Under the pieces are notes generated by a model. The model saw only the letters and a program-made list of their open reading frames with translations. It was not told the DNA's origin and made no database searches. Positions 52,996-61,960 of a stretch of 64,000 nucleotides of DNA are shown here, one piece after another (positions within the stretch are counted from its first letter, which is position 1; the number at the start of each line of letters is the position of its first letter). Both the position numbers and the translations under genes were made by a program. Source of the DNA: Bacillus sp. Y1 (GTDB lineage: Bacteria > Bacillota > Bacilli > Bacillales > Cytobacillaceae); assembly GCF_003586445.1 (NCBI RefSeq), contig NZ_CP030028.1, positions 2,308,501-2,372,500 of the forward strand. Direction: 5' to 3'.

Positions 52996-53496
52996 ATGAA
53001 AAATTTTAATACCAGACTTATCCAAATCCATTGGGACGGGCCATATTATTTAAAGGACTTAAACAAGTTAATGGGTGAGCAAAAAGATTATGGAATCTAT
53101 CAAATCTATGGTAAGCACCCTGTCTATGGCAGTAATGTCCTGTTATATATAGGAAAAGCGGATTATCAAACCATAGGCAAAAGAATCTCACAAGAGAACT
53201 GGTGGGATACCAATGATTCAATGGTACTTACGATTTATGTAGGACGTTTATCTGGGGAAAGTGTACCGAATGAAGCCCAATGGTCTAAAGAGATAGATTT
53301 AGCAGAGAAGCTTTTGATATATGTTCATAAACCAGCCTATAATTCTAAGAATCTCAATAATATACCTGATAAGGAATTACAAGAGATACATATATTAAAT
53401 TGGGGATCCTATCGTGACTTGCTCCCTGAACTTTCAGGGTTACGGTGGACAACCAAATTAGATAGCCTAAACTATGAAGTCTACAGATTAAAATAA
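52996..53496 (+). CDS. GIY-YIG nuclease-like protein
   Basis: A 166-residue protein with a GIY-YIG core: DYGIYQIYGKHPVYGSN and VLLYIGKADYQTIGKRI give the two motif strands and the following arginine. The conserved glutamate may be in EIDLAEKLLIYVHKPAYNSK. The C-terminus (SGLRWTTKLDSLNYEVYRLK) is an additional small domain. GAGGTG lies six bases before ATG 52996. A second GIY-YIG-containing protein begins at 54915. Confidence 0.75.
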   Translation: MKNFNTRLIQIHWDGPYYLKDLNKLMGEQKDYGIYQIYGKHPVYGSNVLLYIGKADYQTIGKRISQENWWDTNDSMVLTIYVGRLSGESVPNEAQWSKEIDLAEKLLIYVHKPAYNSKNLNNIPDKELQEIHILNWGSYRDLLPELSGLRWTTKLDSLNYEVYRLK

Positions 53497-53511
53497 GTAA
53501 GGGATTTCAAT

Positions 53512-53557
53512 AAGCCAGTACGTTAAGAGAGAATATCTTAATGTACTGGCTTATTTT
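53512..53557. terminator. Bidirectional terminator
   Basis: AAGCCAGTACGTTAAGA pairs with TCTTAATGTACTGGCTT with one mismatch, with a T-rich tail, between the convergent GIY-YIG and dehydrogenase genes. Confidence 0.88.
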
Positions 53558-53617
53558 CTTTACTACTCCATTTGTTTAATAGTTCAGCCTCAACAGATAC
53601 ATGTACCAGTTACGTCT

Positions 53618-54574
53618 TTAATCCTTGATTTTAAGAACAATCTTCCCCTTTGTACGACCACTTTCAATGTGCTGGTGAGCCTCTACAATCTGTTCCAAAG
53701 GAAAGGATTTCTCAATAACGGGTCTTAATTTTTCTTCCTCCACAAGACTGCATAAGAAATCTAGATCTCTATTATTTGGTTTTGCAAAGTGAATTTTTGC
53801 TTTTTTCCCACCAATGAATGAACTTATCATTAATTGAACCGGGTGATATTTAGGGTAAAATAGGTGTTCAGTAATATAAACACCATTTTCGGTTAAAGAG
53901 CGTATACAACTGAAAAATGTCCGCTTCCCAACTGCATCCAGAATCACATCGTACTTCTTTCCATTATCTGCGAAATTTCCCTTGGTATAATCAAGAACGT
54001 AATGCGCCCCAAGTTCCTTAACCCAATCGAGATTGGAGGTACTACAAACAGCAGTGACCTCAGCCCCGAAGTATAGTGCAAGTTGAACGGCAAAGTGCCC
54101 TACACCACCTGACGCACCATATATCAAGACTTTTTGTCCTTTTTTTACCTGTGCTACATCACTTAATGCTTGTAGCGCAGTTTGACCAGCACATGGTATA
54201 GCTGCTGCTTCTTCAAAAGTTACGTTTTTAGGCTTATGACTTAGGAATATCTCACGCGAAGAGACATATTCAGAATGGGACCCAAAACAACTCCCAAAAA
54301 CAGGTTCACCTACCTTAAATCTATGTACGTTTTTACCGACTGCCTCAACCGTACCCGCAACATCTATACCCAGTATGGAATTTTTAGGTTTTTTTAGTCC
54401 ATTATCTAACCTTGTAGGTAAATAGCCCTTTCGGTACAAATAGTCTAAAGCATTCACCGACGCACTGTGTACACGAATCAGTACTCTATCATCCTCCTTA
54501 ATGGAAGGCTGTTCGACATCCTTTATCTCTATTACTTCAGGGGGACCATAGTTTGAATAAATAGCTGCTCTCAC
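53618..54574 (-). CDS. Zinc-free medium-chain NAD(P)-dependent oxidoreductase, copy B
   Basis: A 318-residue enzyme nearly the same as the one at 3852-4805 (about 84% identity by eye). GIDVAGTVEAVGKNVH, GASGGVGHFAVQLAL and GRTKGKIVL mark the GroES-like, Rossmann and C-terminal motifs; no zinc ligands. It starts at GTG with AAAGGAGGT upstream. A dyad ATACAA-N6-TTGTAT (54664-54681) upstream may be regulatory. The two copies bracket the defence island, but they lie in opposite orientation. Confidence 0.88.
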   Translation of the reverse strand: MRAAIYSNYGPPEVIEIKDVEQPSIKEDDRVLIRVHSASVNALDYLYRKGYLPTRLDNGLKKPKNSILGIDVAGTVEAVGKNVHRFKVGEPVFGSCFGSHSEYVSSREIFLSHKPKNVTFEEAAAIPCAGQTALQALSDVAQVKKGQKVLIYGASGGVGHFAVQLALYFGAEVTAVCSTSNLDWVKELGAHYVLDYTKGNFADNGKKYDVILDAVGKRTFFSCIRSLTENGVYITEHLFYPKYHPVQLMISSFIGGKKAKIHFAKPNNRDLDFLCSLVEEEKLRPVIEKSFPLEQIVEAHQHIESGRTKGKIVLKIKD

Positions 54575-54914
54575 GCGTATTACCTCCTTTAGTATTCTTT
54601 TTTGCTTTGGTTAGAACTTACCATCTCATATTAATCTATACTTTTTTGTATAAAAATAAGGATATACAATCACAGTTGTATTTTTTCTATATGAAGTCAT
54701 AATAGGGATATTTCTATATATTCGTCTAATTAATTTATATGACCTTAAGTAAGCATTTTTGATGTGATTTTGAAGAAGAGCACCCTATTGACTATCACAC
54801 GAGTCATCTTAAATCTTCATATATTAATTTTGATTTTGTAAAAGAATATAAATGTAAATGCTATTAATGTAATATGGTAAAATATTCATATCGATAAATT
54901 AATTAAAAGGTATT
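54575..54914. other. Divergent intergenic region
   Basis: No gene. It contains the dyad ATACAA/TTGTAT (54664-54681) and an extended -10 TGGTAAAAT at 54875-54883, about 30 bp before the plus-strand gene. Confidence 0.5.
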
Positions 54915-56603
54915 ATGAAAGGTAATTTCTTAATGAATACATTAGAAATCATATCCATGCCATTTACTCATACTTCAATAGACTCCTTACATGGTAAACC
55001 ATATTCTGATTACCCAGTGGTATATTTTTTAAACAATAACACGATGGTTTACATTGGAGAGTCAGTAGCAGTAAGAAATCGTATGAAAAATCATTTGAAT
55101 AATCCGGAAAGAAAATCATTGGATAAAATGACATTGATCGTTCATGAAAAGTTCAATCGTTCAGCAACCTATAATATTGAAACGAAGCTTATTAATTATT
55201 TTTTGGCAGATGAACGCTATAAGCTTCAAAATAAGAGTCAGACAGCTGATAGTGTCAGCCACAATTATTATGATAAGCCGTTTTATAATGAAGAGTTATT
55301 TAATGAATTATGGGACCAACTAAAGGAAAAGGACTATGTTACCCACTCAAGAGAAGTCATAGAAAATAAAGATATTTTTAAATTATCTCCTTTCAAAGAG
55401 CTTTCGGCTGAACAAATAGAGTTGAAGGAAAAAATTATTGAGGTTTGTGAAAAACATATCAAGGACGAAGAACCATTTGTTTTCCTTGTTAAAGGTGAAG
55501 CAGGAACTGGTAAGAGTGTGGTTTTAAGCGCCGTATTTAATCGGATTCAAGAGTTAGCAAAGGAGAAATCTTCCGCTCTTTATAACAGTAATAACTTTTT
55601 ATTAGTCAATCATTCGGAAATGTTAAAAACGTACCAAAAAATTGCGGGGAAAGTAAAAGCACTTAGAAAGAATCATTTTGACAAACCGACTCCTTTTATT
55701 AACAAACGGAAAAAAGCTAACGAAAAGGCTGATATTGTGTTTGTAGATGAAGCGCATTTATTATTAACCAGACCAGACAGCTTTAATAATTTCAAAGAGA
55801 ATAACCACCTAGAAGAGATTATGAAACATAGCAAAATTGTCATCTTGGTATTTGATGATAAACAAGTGTTAAAAATGAAAAGCTATTGGGATAAAAATAA
55901 GCTACTCCGTCTTGTAGACAGTCGACATTCGGAAGAATATATATTAAAAAATCAATTTCGCATGCGTGCTAGTAATCATATGATTCGTTGGATCGACCAT
56001 TTTATCGAAAAAAAGATCACACCTATTCCTGAAAAAGAAGAGTTTGACTTTCAGATTTTTGAATCAGCGGCTAAGATGTATGAAGAAATACGTGAGAAAA
56101 ATGAGCAAATTGGCTTAGCAAGAATGGTCTCAACATTTGATTATGTTCATAAAAAAGATGGTGAGACTTACTATATAGAAGAAGATCAATTTAAATTGCC
56201 ATGGAATACTACTGAGGGAGATACCACCTGGGCTGAAAGGGAAGATACCATAAGGGAAGTTGGTTCTATTTATACGATTCAAGGTTTCGATTTAAATTAT
56301 GTGGGTGTCATTTTAGGACCATCAGTTTCGTATGATCAGGAAAACAATGAATTGAAGATTATTACAGGAAATTATAAGGATACAGAGGCTTTCAGAGGGA
56401 AAGATGAATTTGATGATCCTGAAAATATTAAACAACAAATCATATTAAATTCAATCAATGTTTTATTGAAGAGGGGAATAAAGGGTCTATATATATTTGC
56501 AAGTGATCCAAAATTAAGAGCACATTTATTAAATCTTTATCGTAATCGTACGAAGAGATATGAAAATATGATGGTTGCCGAGGAAAAAGGTGATTACCAT
56601 TAA
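54915..56603 (+). CDS. GIY-YIG / DUF2075 helicase fusion protein
   Basis: A 562-residue fusion. Residues 30-110 form a GIY-YIG-like domain (VVYFLNNNTMVYIGESVAVR). A DUF2075 superfamily 1-type ATPase follows: Walker A VKGEAGTGKSVVL (about 194-206), Walker B FVDEAHLLL (about 276-284), QFRMRASNHMIRWI and GSIYTIQGFDLNYVGVI as later motifs, all typical of DUF2075/schlafen-like helicases. It probably cleaves and translocates on nucleic acid in defence or repair. ATG 54915 has AAAAGG upstream; ATG 54933 is possible. It is followed by MazG-like and DUF1232 genes. Confidence 0.85.
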   Translation: MKGNFLMNTLEIISMPFTHTSIDSLHGKPYSDYPVVYFLNNNTMVYIGESVAVRNRMKNHLNNPERKSLDKMTLIVHEKFNRSATYNIETKLINYFLADERYKLQNKSQTADSVSHNYYDKPFYNEELFNELWDQLKEKDYVTHSREVIENKDIFKLSPFKELSAEQIELKEKIIEVCEKHIKDEEPFVFLVKGEAGTGKSVVLSAVFNRIQELAKEKSSALYNSNNFLLVNHSEMLKTYQKIAGKVKALRKNHFDKPTPFINKRKKANEKADIVFVDEAHLLLTRPDSFNNFKENNHLEEIMKHSKIVILVFDDKQVLKMKSYWDKNKLLRLVDSRHSEEYILKNQFRMRASNHMIRWIDHFIEKKITPIPEKEEFDFQIFESAAKMYEEIREKNEQIGLARMVSTFDYVHKKDGETYYIEEDQFKLPWNTTEGDTTWAEREDTIREVGSIYTIQGFDLNYVGVILGPSVSYDQENNELKIITGNYKDTEAFRGKDEFDDPENIKQQIILNSINVLLKRGIKGLYIFASDPKLRAHLLNLYRNRTKRYENMMVAEEKGDYH

Positions 56604-56661
56604 TGGTTGCTTTTTAAAATCGGATTCATACATATTGAGCAAGTAAGAAGGGGCGGTAACC

Positions 56662-57228
56662 TTGGAGTATTTGGATTTATTTAATAGTGGAGATAGTAAC
56701 AGATTAGATAAAATAATTGCAGAATTAAAAGAAAATTACCCTGAAATCGATTGGCAAACCAAATGGTACGACAATGAAGATATAAAAGGCAATCCAACAA
56801 GTTATATTTCATTGATTGTTCCATCTTCCCAATATGAAGAAGCTGAACAAATTTACCAAGAATTAAAGGATGTAGGATTTGATTTCGAAACATCCATCTT
56901 TGATCCTTTAATCGAGGAGATTGTAGACTTCCGAGACGAAAGAGATTGGCAGCAATTCCATAATCCAAAGGATCTAGCCATATCTCTTTCCTTGGAAGCA
57001 AGTGAATTATTGGAAAACTTTCAATGGAAAACAAGTGAAGAAGCCATAGATGACAAAATTGATCATATTACTGATGAAATAGCAGATGTGGTGATCTACG
57101 CATTACTTCTATCAAACGAGCTAGAAATAAATTTAGAGCAGGCCATTAAAGAAAAAATCCGTAAAAATAGACTGAAGTATCCGGTAAGTAAATCTTTTGG
57201 ATCAAGTAAGAAATATACGGATTTATAA
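56662..57228 (+). CDS. MazG-like nucleotide pyrophosphohydrolase
   Basis: A 188-residue protein with an N-terminal alpha/beta extension (residues 1-85) and a C-terminal MazG-like domain. The magnesium-binding helices are visible: LSLEASELLENFQW (E-x-x-E) and ITDEIADVVIYALLL (E-x-x-D), about residues 109-153. Such enzymes hydrolyse nucleoside triphosphates to monophosphates and pyrophosphate. It starts at TTG with AAGGGGCGG upstream and follows the helicase gene by about 60 bp, so it may deplete or clear nucleotides during defence (inference). Confidence 0.85.
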   Translation: MEYLDLFNSGDSNRLDKIIAELKENYPEIDWQTKWYDNEDIKGNPTSYISLIVPSSQYEEAEQIYQELKDVGFDFETSIFDPLIEEIVDFRDERDWQQFHNPKDLAISLSLEASELLENFQWKTSEEAIDDKIDHITDEIADVVIYALLLSNELEINLEQAIKEKIRKNRLKYPVSKSFGSSKKYTDL

Positions 57229-57246
57229 GTAAAAAGGGGTAAAAAG

Positions 57247-57636
57247 ATGAATAAAGCAGAAGATTTCAAAGACTCCGGAAAACACTTTTCTGATGAAAAA
57301 TTTTGGGAGAAATTAAAGAAGTTTGCGAAAAAAGCAGGTTCCTCAGTTGTATATGCAGTTTTACTATTATACTTTACGCTTCAAAAACCCGAAGTGCCAG
57401 TAAAGGCAAAGACCATCATCATTGGAGCTTTAGGATACTTTATTCTTCCGTTTGATTTAATTCCAGATTTAGCGGTAGGAGTAGGGTATACAGATGATTT
57501 AGGCGCTCTAGGAGTTGCCTTGTTCCAAGTGGCTATGTATATTGATGAAGATATTAAGAATAAAGCAAAGGATAAATTAAAAGAATGGTTCGGAGATCAC
57601 GTTGATACCTCCGACATCGATGGAAAGATTGATTAA
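57247..57636 (+). CDS. DUF1232 (YkvA-like) membrane protein
   Basis: A 129-residue DUF1232 protein. The family motif KTIIIGALGYFILPFDLIPD is complete and is followed by GYTDDLGALGVALFQVAMYI. Two hydrophobic stretches suggest membrane association. Function is unknown. It follows the MazG-like gene by 18 bases with a good AAAAAGGGG site. Context with a helicase-nuclease and a pyrophosphohydrolase suggests that this protein belongs to the same unit. Confidence 0.82.
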   Translation: MNKAEDFKDSGKHFSDEKFWEKLKKFAKKAGSSVVYAVLLLYFTLQKPEVPVKAKTIIIGALGYFILPFDLIPDLAVGVGYTDDLGALGVALFQVAMYIDEDIKNKAKDKLKEWFGDHVDTSDIDGKID

Positions 57637-57790
57637 AAAGCATGAAAACTAGGGATTATGCCCTAGAGGCCAAACAAAAGATAATCAGGAAATATTGAAA
57701 GGTCGCTGGTTCAGCGGTGAGCTAGATGAATACTATGGAAAACAAAAGCTTGTCGTTAGGTAACCCTAGTAAAATTTATAAAGGTAAAAG

Positions 57791-57830
57791 TAGCACAGGT
57801 CAGCATAACGACCTGTGCTATATTATTTCA
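57791..57830 (+). terminator. Rho-independent terminator
   Basis: TAGCACAGGTC and GACCTGTGCTA form a perfect 11-bp stem, followed by TATTATTTCATT. It closes the helicase-MazG-DUF1232 unit; a gene-remnant-like stretch around 57695-57765 lies just before it. Confidence 0.8.
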
Positions 57831-57923
57831 TTGGTTAAGAATTATAGACAAAAACAAGGTCAAATATAGGGGATTTGGCGTCCCTTAGTTACTCCATAAA
57901 GTCATTTAAGCACCAACATGTTA

Positions 57924-59519
57924 TTAAACATATTCGCCTTTTGCATATTGTTTTTTGTATTGCATTGGTGTAAGACCGGTGATTTTTTTAAATGTTTTTG
58001 AGAAGTGTTTCACTTCAAAAAATCCTACATTGATTCCGATATTAGAAACTAGCTCGTTACTTGATTCAATCAGCTCCTTTGCTTTTTGAATACGATATGT
58101 AATTAAATATTTTCTGGGGGTAATCCCCATTTCTTTCGTGAATATTTGACTAAAATAGGAGAGATTCAATTTTAGATGTTCTGCAATCATATTTATCGTA
58201 ATGTCTTCGGTGTAATGATCGTGAATAAAATCTATTGCTTGAAGAACTAGCGGATTTTTAATCATATATCGATTTGAAATTTCCCCTCGTAACAGATGGA
58301 TAGACTCAATGAGGTTCGTATATTTTTGTTCAATCGATGAATAGACCAACTCTTGCGGTGAATTGTTTTCGATTAGGCGATTTTTATATAAATTTCCGAA
58401 TCTTTCAAGTAATGCTGCGGATATCGTTGTCTGACAATAATAGTAGATATTATAGCTACAACTGGGTTTTATCATGTTCAAAAAGAGTTCTTCTAGCAAT
58501 AATTCTAATCTTGGATCGGTGATATTATGGTCAATGAGTTCTTTTATTTGGTTTAAATAATCGTCTATTTTTATGTGGTCAACTTTTTTTCTAGATGTTT
58601 CAATGAGTTCAGGCGTTAGAAACTCCGCTTCACTGCAAAAGAAGTTGTATATTTTTAAACGGTGGTACGATTCATAGGCGAGTCTAATATCTTCAATCGT
58701 TTTAATGAAAGAACTTCGATAACGAAACGCTGTTTTACAGTTTAAGACAGCATTTAATTTTTTCATTAATTCTCCCTGTTTTTGTATACGAGTGGCTTCA
58801 CTATTAGAAGGTATGTCATTAATGATCAAACAAAGATGTGTCGGTGTTATATAAAAGACTTCTCCACCATTATAACTATCCAGGACGGACTGACATTCTT
58901 CACAAAGTTTTTCTCCTACGTAGTAATAGATGTTTTTGTTTAAATCATGATCTACATACTCTATCTCAGCTAAATTCCACAAACATAAAAAGAAGCCACT
59001 ATCATTTAGTTGTAGAGAAGCTTGTTTTTTATAAAATAAAAATTCCTGTTTCGTCACTCCACGCAAAATATCATTCATATATTCTGTTTTTTCCAACTTT
59101 TTCAAACGAGAGCTCATGATAGAATTCGTTCTTGAGTTTTCTCCGATATAACTAAAGTAACAATTATATTCTTTTTCAAGAGCAGTGGTAAAAAAGTTTT
59201 TAAGTCTTTCAAGTAAGTCCAAATCATGATATGTAGTGGTAAAATAGGTTATTTCATTATCTGAGATCGTTTCAAATGCAAAAAGAAGGGGGGATATATT
59301 TGCCTCTGCCAAATCAGCAAAAAAGTTTTGAGCATGATATATGGGCGTTTTAAGTTGGAATATGACAATATCTGCTTTCATTTCAATCATTTTATCGATA
59401 AGTTTTTCGTAGGAAACAGAATTGTAAACGATTTCAAAATTATCTCTGTGAAAAGGAGCAGATTCATTTAATAATTCTTGTATCTTTTTTTCCGTATAAA
59501 TCACAATTTTTTTTGCCAT
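57924..59519 (-). CDS. AraC-family regulator with degenerate receiver-like N-terminus
   Basis: A 531-residue regulator. The N-terminal 110 residues (MAKKIVIYTEKKIQELLNES; ADIVIFQLKTP) resemble a receiver fold without the phosphorylatable aspartate in the usual place. A long middle follows, then a C-terminal double helix-turn-helix of the AraC type (DITINMIAEHLKLNLSYFSQ; GFFEVKHFSKTFKKITGLTP). I set the start at ATG 59519, with AGGGAGGTG upstream, not the earlier frame. It is divergent from the sugar operon and probably activates it; the inducer is unknown. Confidence 0.85.
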   Translation of the reverse strand: MAKKIVIYTEKKIQELLNESAPFHRDNFEIVYNSVSYEKLIDKMIEMKADIVIFQLKTPIYHAQNFFADLAEANISPLLFAFETISDNEITYFTTTYHDLDLLERLKNFFTTALEKEYNCYFSYIGENSRTNSIMSSRLKKLEKTEYMNDILRGVTKQEFLFYKKQASLQLNDSGFFLCLWNLAEIEYVDHDLNKNIYYYVGEKLCEECQSVLDSYNGGEVFYITPTHLCLIINDIPSNSEATRIQKQGELMKKLNAVLNCKTAFRYRSSFIKTIEDIRLAYESYHRLKIYNFFCSEAEFLTPELIETSRKKVDHIKIDDYLNQIKELIDHNITDPRLELLLEELFLNMIKPSCSYNIYYYCQTTISAALLERFGNLYKNRLIENNSPQELVYSSIEQKYTNLIESIHLLRGEISNRYMIKNPLVLQAIDFIHDHYTEDITINMIAEHLKLNLSYFSQIFTKEMGITPRKYLITYRIQKAKELIESSNELVSNIGINVGFFEVKHFSKTFKKITGLTPMQYKKQYAKGEYV

Positions 59520-59643
59520 GGTAATACACCTCCCTAATCGTACTGAATCTCTTATAAATACCATTATAATGTTGTCTTTTAAATTCAGCAAATTCTGAAA
59601 AGTAGAAAAAACAACACTTATTTCTAAAAAAAACACGATTTTT

Positions 59644-59658
59644 ATGAAAGCGCATTCA
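59644..59658. promoter_or_regulatory. CcpA cre site at the sugar operon promoter
   Basis: ATGAAAGCGCATTCA matches the catabolite-response consensus WTGNAANCGNWNNCW at every position. A perfect TATAAT follows at 59660-59665, with a poor -35, consistent with AraC-type activation and CcpA repression in glucose. Confidence 0.8.
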
Positions 59659-59707
59659 TTATAATTCAAAATAAGAAAGCTGCTTCAAACAAAAAAGGGG
59701 GGTAACG

Positions 59708-61141
59708 ATGGAACAAAACGTAACAGTTTATAAACCGGAGGAAACATTAGTAGATTCAAAGGGGTATATTAAAACAAGTCCTAAACCAGGTTTTTACAAG
59801 CTAGATAGAAAAGAAATTATGGGGTATTCACTAGTCGATTTTGCAATGAACCTAGTATTTCAGGCAGTACTTATGTTTATTACTTTTTACTACACAGATG
59901 TTTATGGACTTACAGCTGTGGAAGTATCATTGATGTTCCTATTATCAAGATTTTGGGATATGATCAATGATCCAATGATGGGCGCAATAGCGGAGCGGTT
60001 GAAACCTAAAAAAGGTAAATATAGACCTTATATATTATGGGGGGCTATCCCGTTTGCTTTAATGGCGATTTTAACTTATACAGTTCCAGATATGGGTCAT
60101 GCAGGTAAGCTAGTGTGGGCCTATGTAACGTATAACTTACTTAATATGTTATTTACATTTATTATCCAGCCATACATTTCATTAACAACGGTAATGACAG
60201 CAGATCCACAAGAAAGAACCAAATTGAACTCAATCCGCATGATGTTCGCGCAGGGTGGCGGAGTGGTGGTTGCCTTGTTCATTCCGATTTTATCCGCTTA
60301 TTTTGGTAAAGAGGACCAGGCTACAGGTTATCAAATAACCGTTATTCTCTTATCGATTATAACTGCAGCGATTTTAATCTATAGTTATACAACCATTAAA
60401 GAACGGATTGAATCAACTTCACATCTTGATCCTGTCAAGGTAAAGGACATTTTCATTCAGTTAACGACCAATCGTCCAAGCATCATTTTGTTTCTTTTAT
60501 TCCTTGGAGTCTATGGATATAATACGGTTGCTTCAGCCTCAGGTATTTATTATATGACCTATAACGCAGAACGCACCGATCTCATTGGGTTATTTTCATT
60601 ATTAAATGTATTGCCTTCGGTCATTGCTGTTCCATTTGTACCATTGCTTGTTCGAAAAATAAAAAAGAAAAATACCGTCGCTTTAGGGTTAACGATTGCA
60701 GCACTTGGTTCATTAGCACTTTACTTTATCCCTGCATCAGCCATTACTCTGATGATGGTTGCAAAGGGAGTCGCGTCCTTTGGATACGGAATTTTAATGG
60801 GGATTTTATGGTCCATCATTCCTGATGCGGTTGAATATGCAGAATATAACACAGGTAAACGCTATCCAGCGATTGTATACACGACGATTGGTCTTGGTTT
60901 AAAAGCATCGATGACCATTGGTGGTGTTATTCCGACTTGGGTATTAGCAAGTGTAGGGTATGTACCGAACGTTGCACAATCTGCAGATGCACTAGGTGGT
61001 ATTTTATTCCTTGTTTCGGGATTACCAGCGATCATTTGTCTGGTTACGCTCGTGATCTTTATGGTGTTTTATAACTTAACGGAAGAGCGTGTTGAACAAA
61101 TTATGGATGAGTTGGCCATTCGAAATGGAGCAAAGAATTAA
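59708..61141 (+). CDS. GPH-family sugar:cation symporter
   Basis: A 477-residue transporter with 12 predicted membrane helices in the glycoside-pentoside-hexuronide branch of MFS transporters. The early RFWDMINDPMMGAIAERL is the family's signature between helices 2 and 3, and YRPYILWGAIPFA follows. It probably imports a sugar, glycoside or acid with a cation; the substrate is unknown. GGGGGGTAACG lies before the ATG. First gene of the operon. Confidence 0.9.
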   Translation: MEQNVTVYKPEETLVDSKGYIKTSPKPGFYKLDRKEIMGYSLVDFAMNLVFQAVLMFITFYYTDVYGLTAVEVSLMFLLSRFWDMINDPMMGAIAERLKPKKGKYRPYILWGAIPFALMAILTYTVPDMGHAGKLVWAYVTYNLLNMLFTFIIQPYISLTTVMTADPQERTKLNSIRMMFAQGGGVVVALFIPILSAYFGKEDQATGYQITVILLSIITAAILIYSYTTIKERIESTSHLDPVKVKDIFIQLTTNRPSIILFLLFLGVYGYNTVASASGIYYMTYNAERTDLIGLFSLLNVLPSVIAVPFVPLLVRKIKKKNTVALGLTIAALGSLALYFIPASAITLMMVAKGVASFGYGILMGILWSIIPDAVEYAEYNTGKRYPAIVYTTIGLGLKASMTIGGVIPTWVLASVGYVPNVAQSADALGGILFLVSGLPAIICLVTLVIFMVFYNLTEERVEQIMDELAIRNGAKN

Positions 61142-61162
61142 TAGATTTGGAGGTTGAGTGAT

Positions 61163-61948
61163 TTGGAAAATAATTTGAACGATTTTTCACTGGATGCCTT
61201 TTCACTGAAGGGGAAAGTTGCCATTGTCACAGGGGCCAATCAAGGGCTTGGAATGGCATATGCTGTAGCTTTTGCCAAAGCAGGGGCTGATTTATATATC
61301 CCACATTTTACAGATCATGTGTCAGAAGTAAAAGAATTAATCGAAGCAACAGGTCAAAAAGTTGCATTTATCCAAGGAGATTTAACAGATAAGTCTTATG
61401 TCCAAAAAGTGGTAGAAGGATGTATCAATGAATACGGGAAAATTGATATTCTCGTGAATAATGCTGGTGTTGGGATTTTCGCAGATTTTATGGATTATCC
61501 AGACCATTTGTGGGAAAAAGTCATGGATGTCAACTTAAACGCAGTGTATTACTTGAGTCATCTCGTTGTGAAGGAAATGGCTAAACAACGCTCAGGAAAA
61601 ATCATCAATATTGCTTCTGCACTTGCTTTTACGGCTGATAAAAAATGTCCACCTTATACAACAAGTAAGCATGCCATTGTTGGGTTGACCAAAGTATTTG
61701 CTAATGAAGCAGGTCAGTATAATATCCAAACAAATGCCATTGCACCAGGGTTTTTAGAAACAGAAATGACAAAAGGATTTCAGGAAGATCGAGCATTCTA
61801 CACGAAAATTGAAGATCGTATACCAGTTGGTCGCTGGGGAGTATCAGCTGATTTAATGGGTACGGCAGTATATCTAGCGAGCAGTGCTTCCAACTATATC
61901 AATGGCTGGACGATTAATGTAGATGGCGGATTTGCCACAACACTTTAG
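61163..61948 (+). CDS. Short-chain dehydrogenase/reductase (gluconate 5-dehydrogenase-like)
   Basis: A 261-residue classical SDR. Cofactor-binding is VTGANQGLGMAYAVAFA, NNAG appears in ILVNNAGVGIF, and the catalytic residues are the serine in NIASALAFTA and Y-x-x-x-K in PPYTTSKHAI. The C-terminal NGWTINVDGGF is typical. It resembles gluconate/2-keto-3-deoxygluconate-type dehydrogenases, so a sugar acid or polyol is the likely substrate. The start TTG 61163 has GGAGG nine bases upstream; TTG 61154 would overlap it. Confidence 0.88.
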   Translation: MENNLNDFSLDAFSLKGKVAIVTGANQGLGMAYAVAFAKAGADLYIPHFTDHVSEVKELIEATGQKVAFIQGDLTDKSYVQKVVEGCINEYGKIDILVNNAGVGIFADFMDYPDHLWEKVMDVNLNAVYYLSHLVVKEMAKQRSGKIINIASALAFTADKKCPPYTTSKHAIVGLTKVFANEAGQYNIQTNAIAPGFLETEMTKGFQEDRAFYTKIEDRIPVGRWGVSADLMGTAVYLASSASNYINGWTINVDGGFATTL

Positions 61949-61960
61949 GAGGAAGAAATA

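Noticed and set aside
56681..57034. 117-codon minus-strand frame
   Set aside because: It is antisense to the MazG-like gene whose metal-binding motifs are intact.
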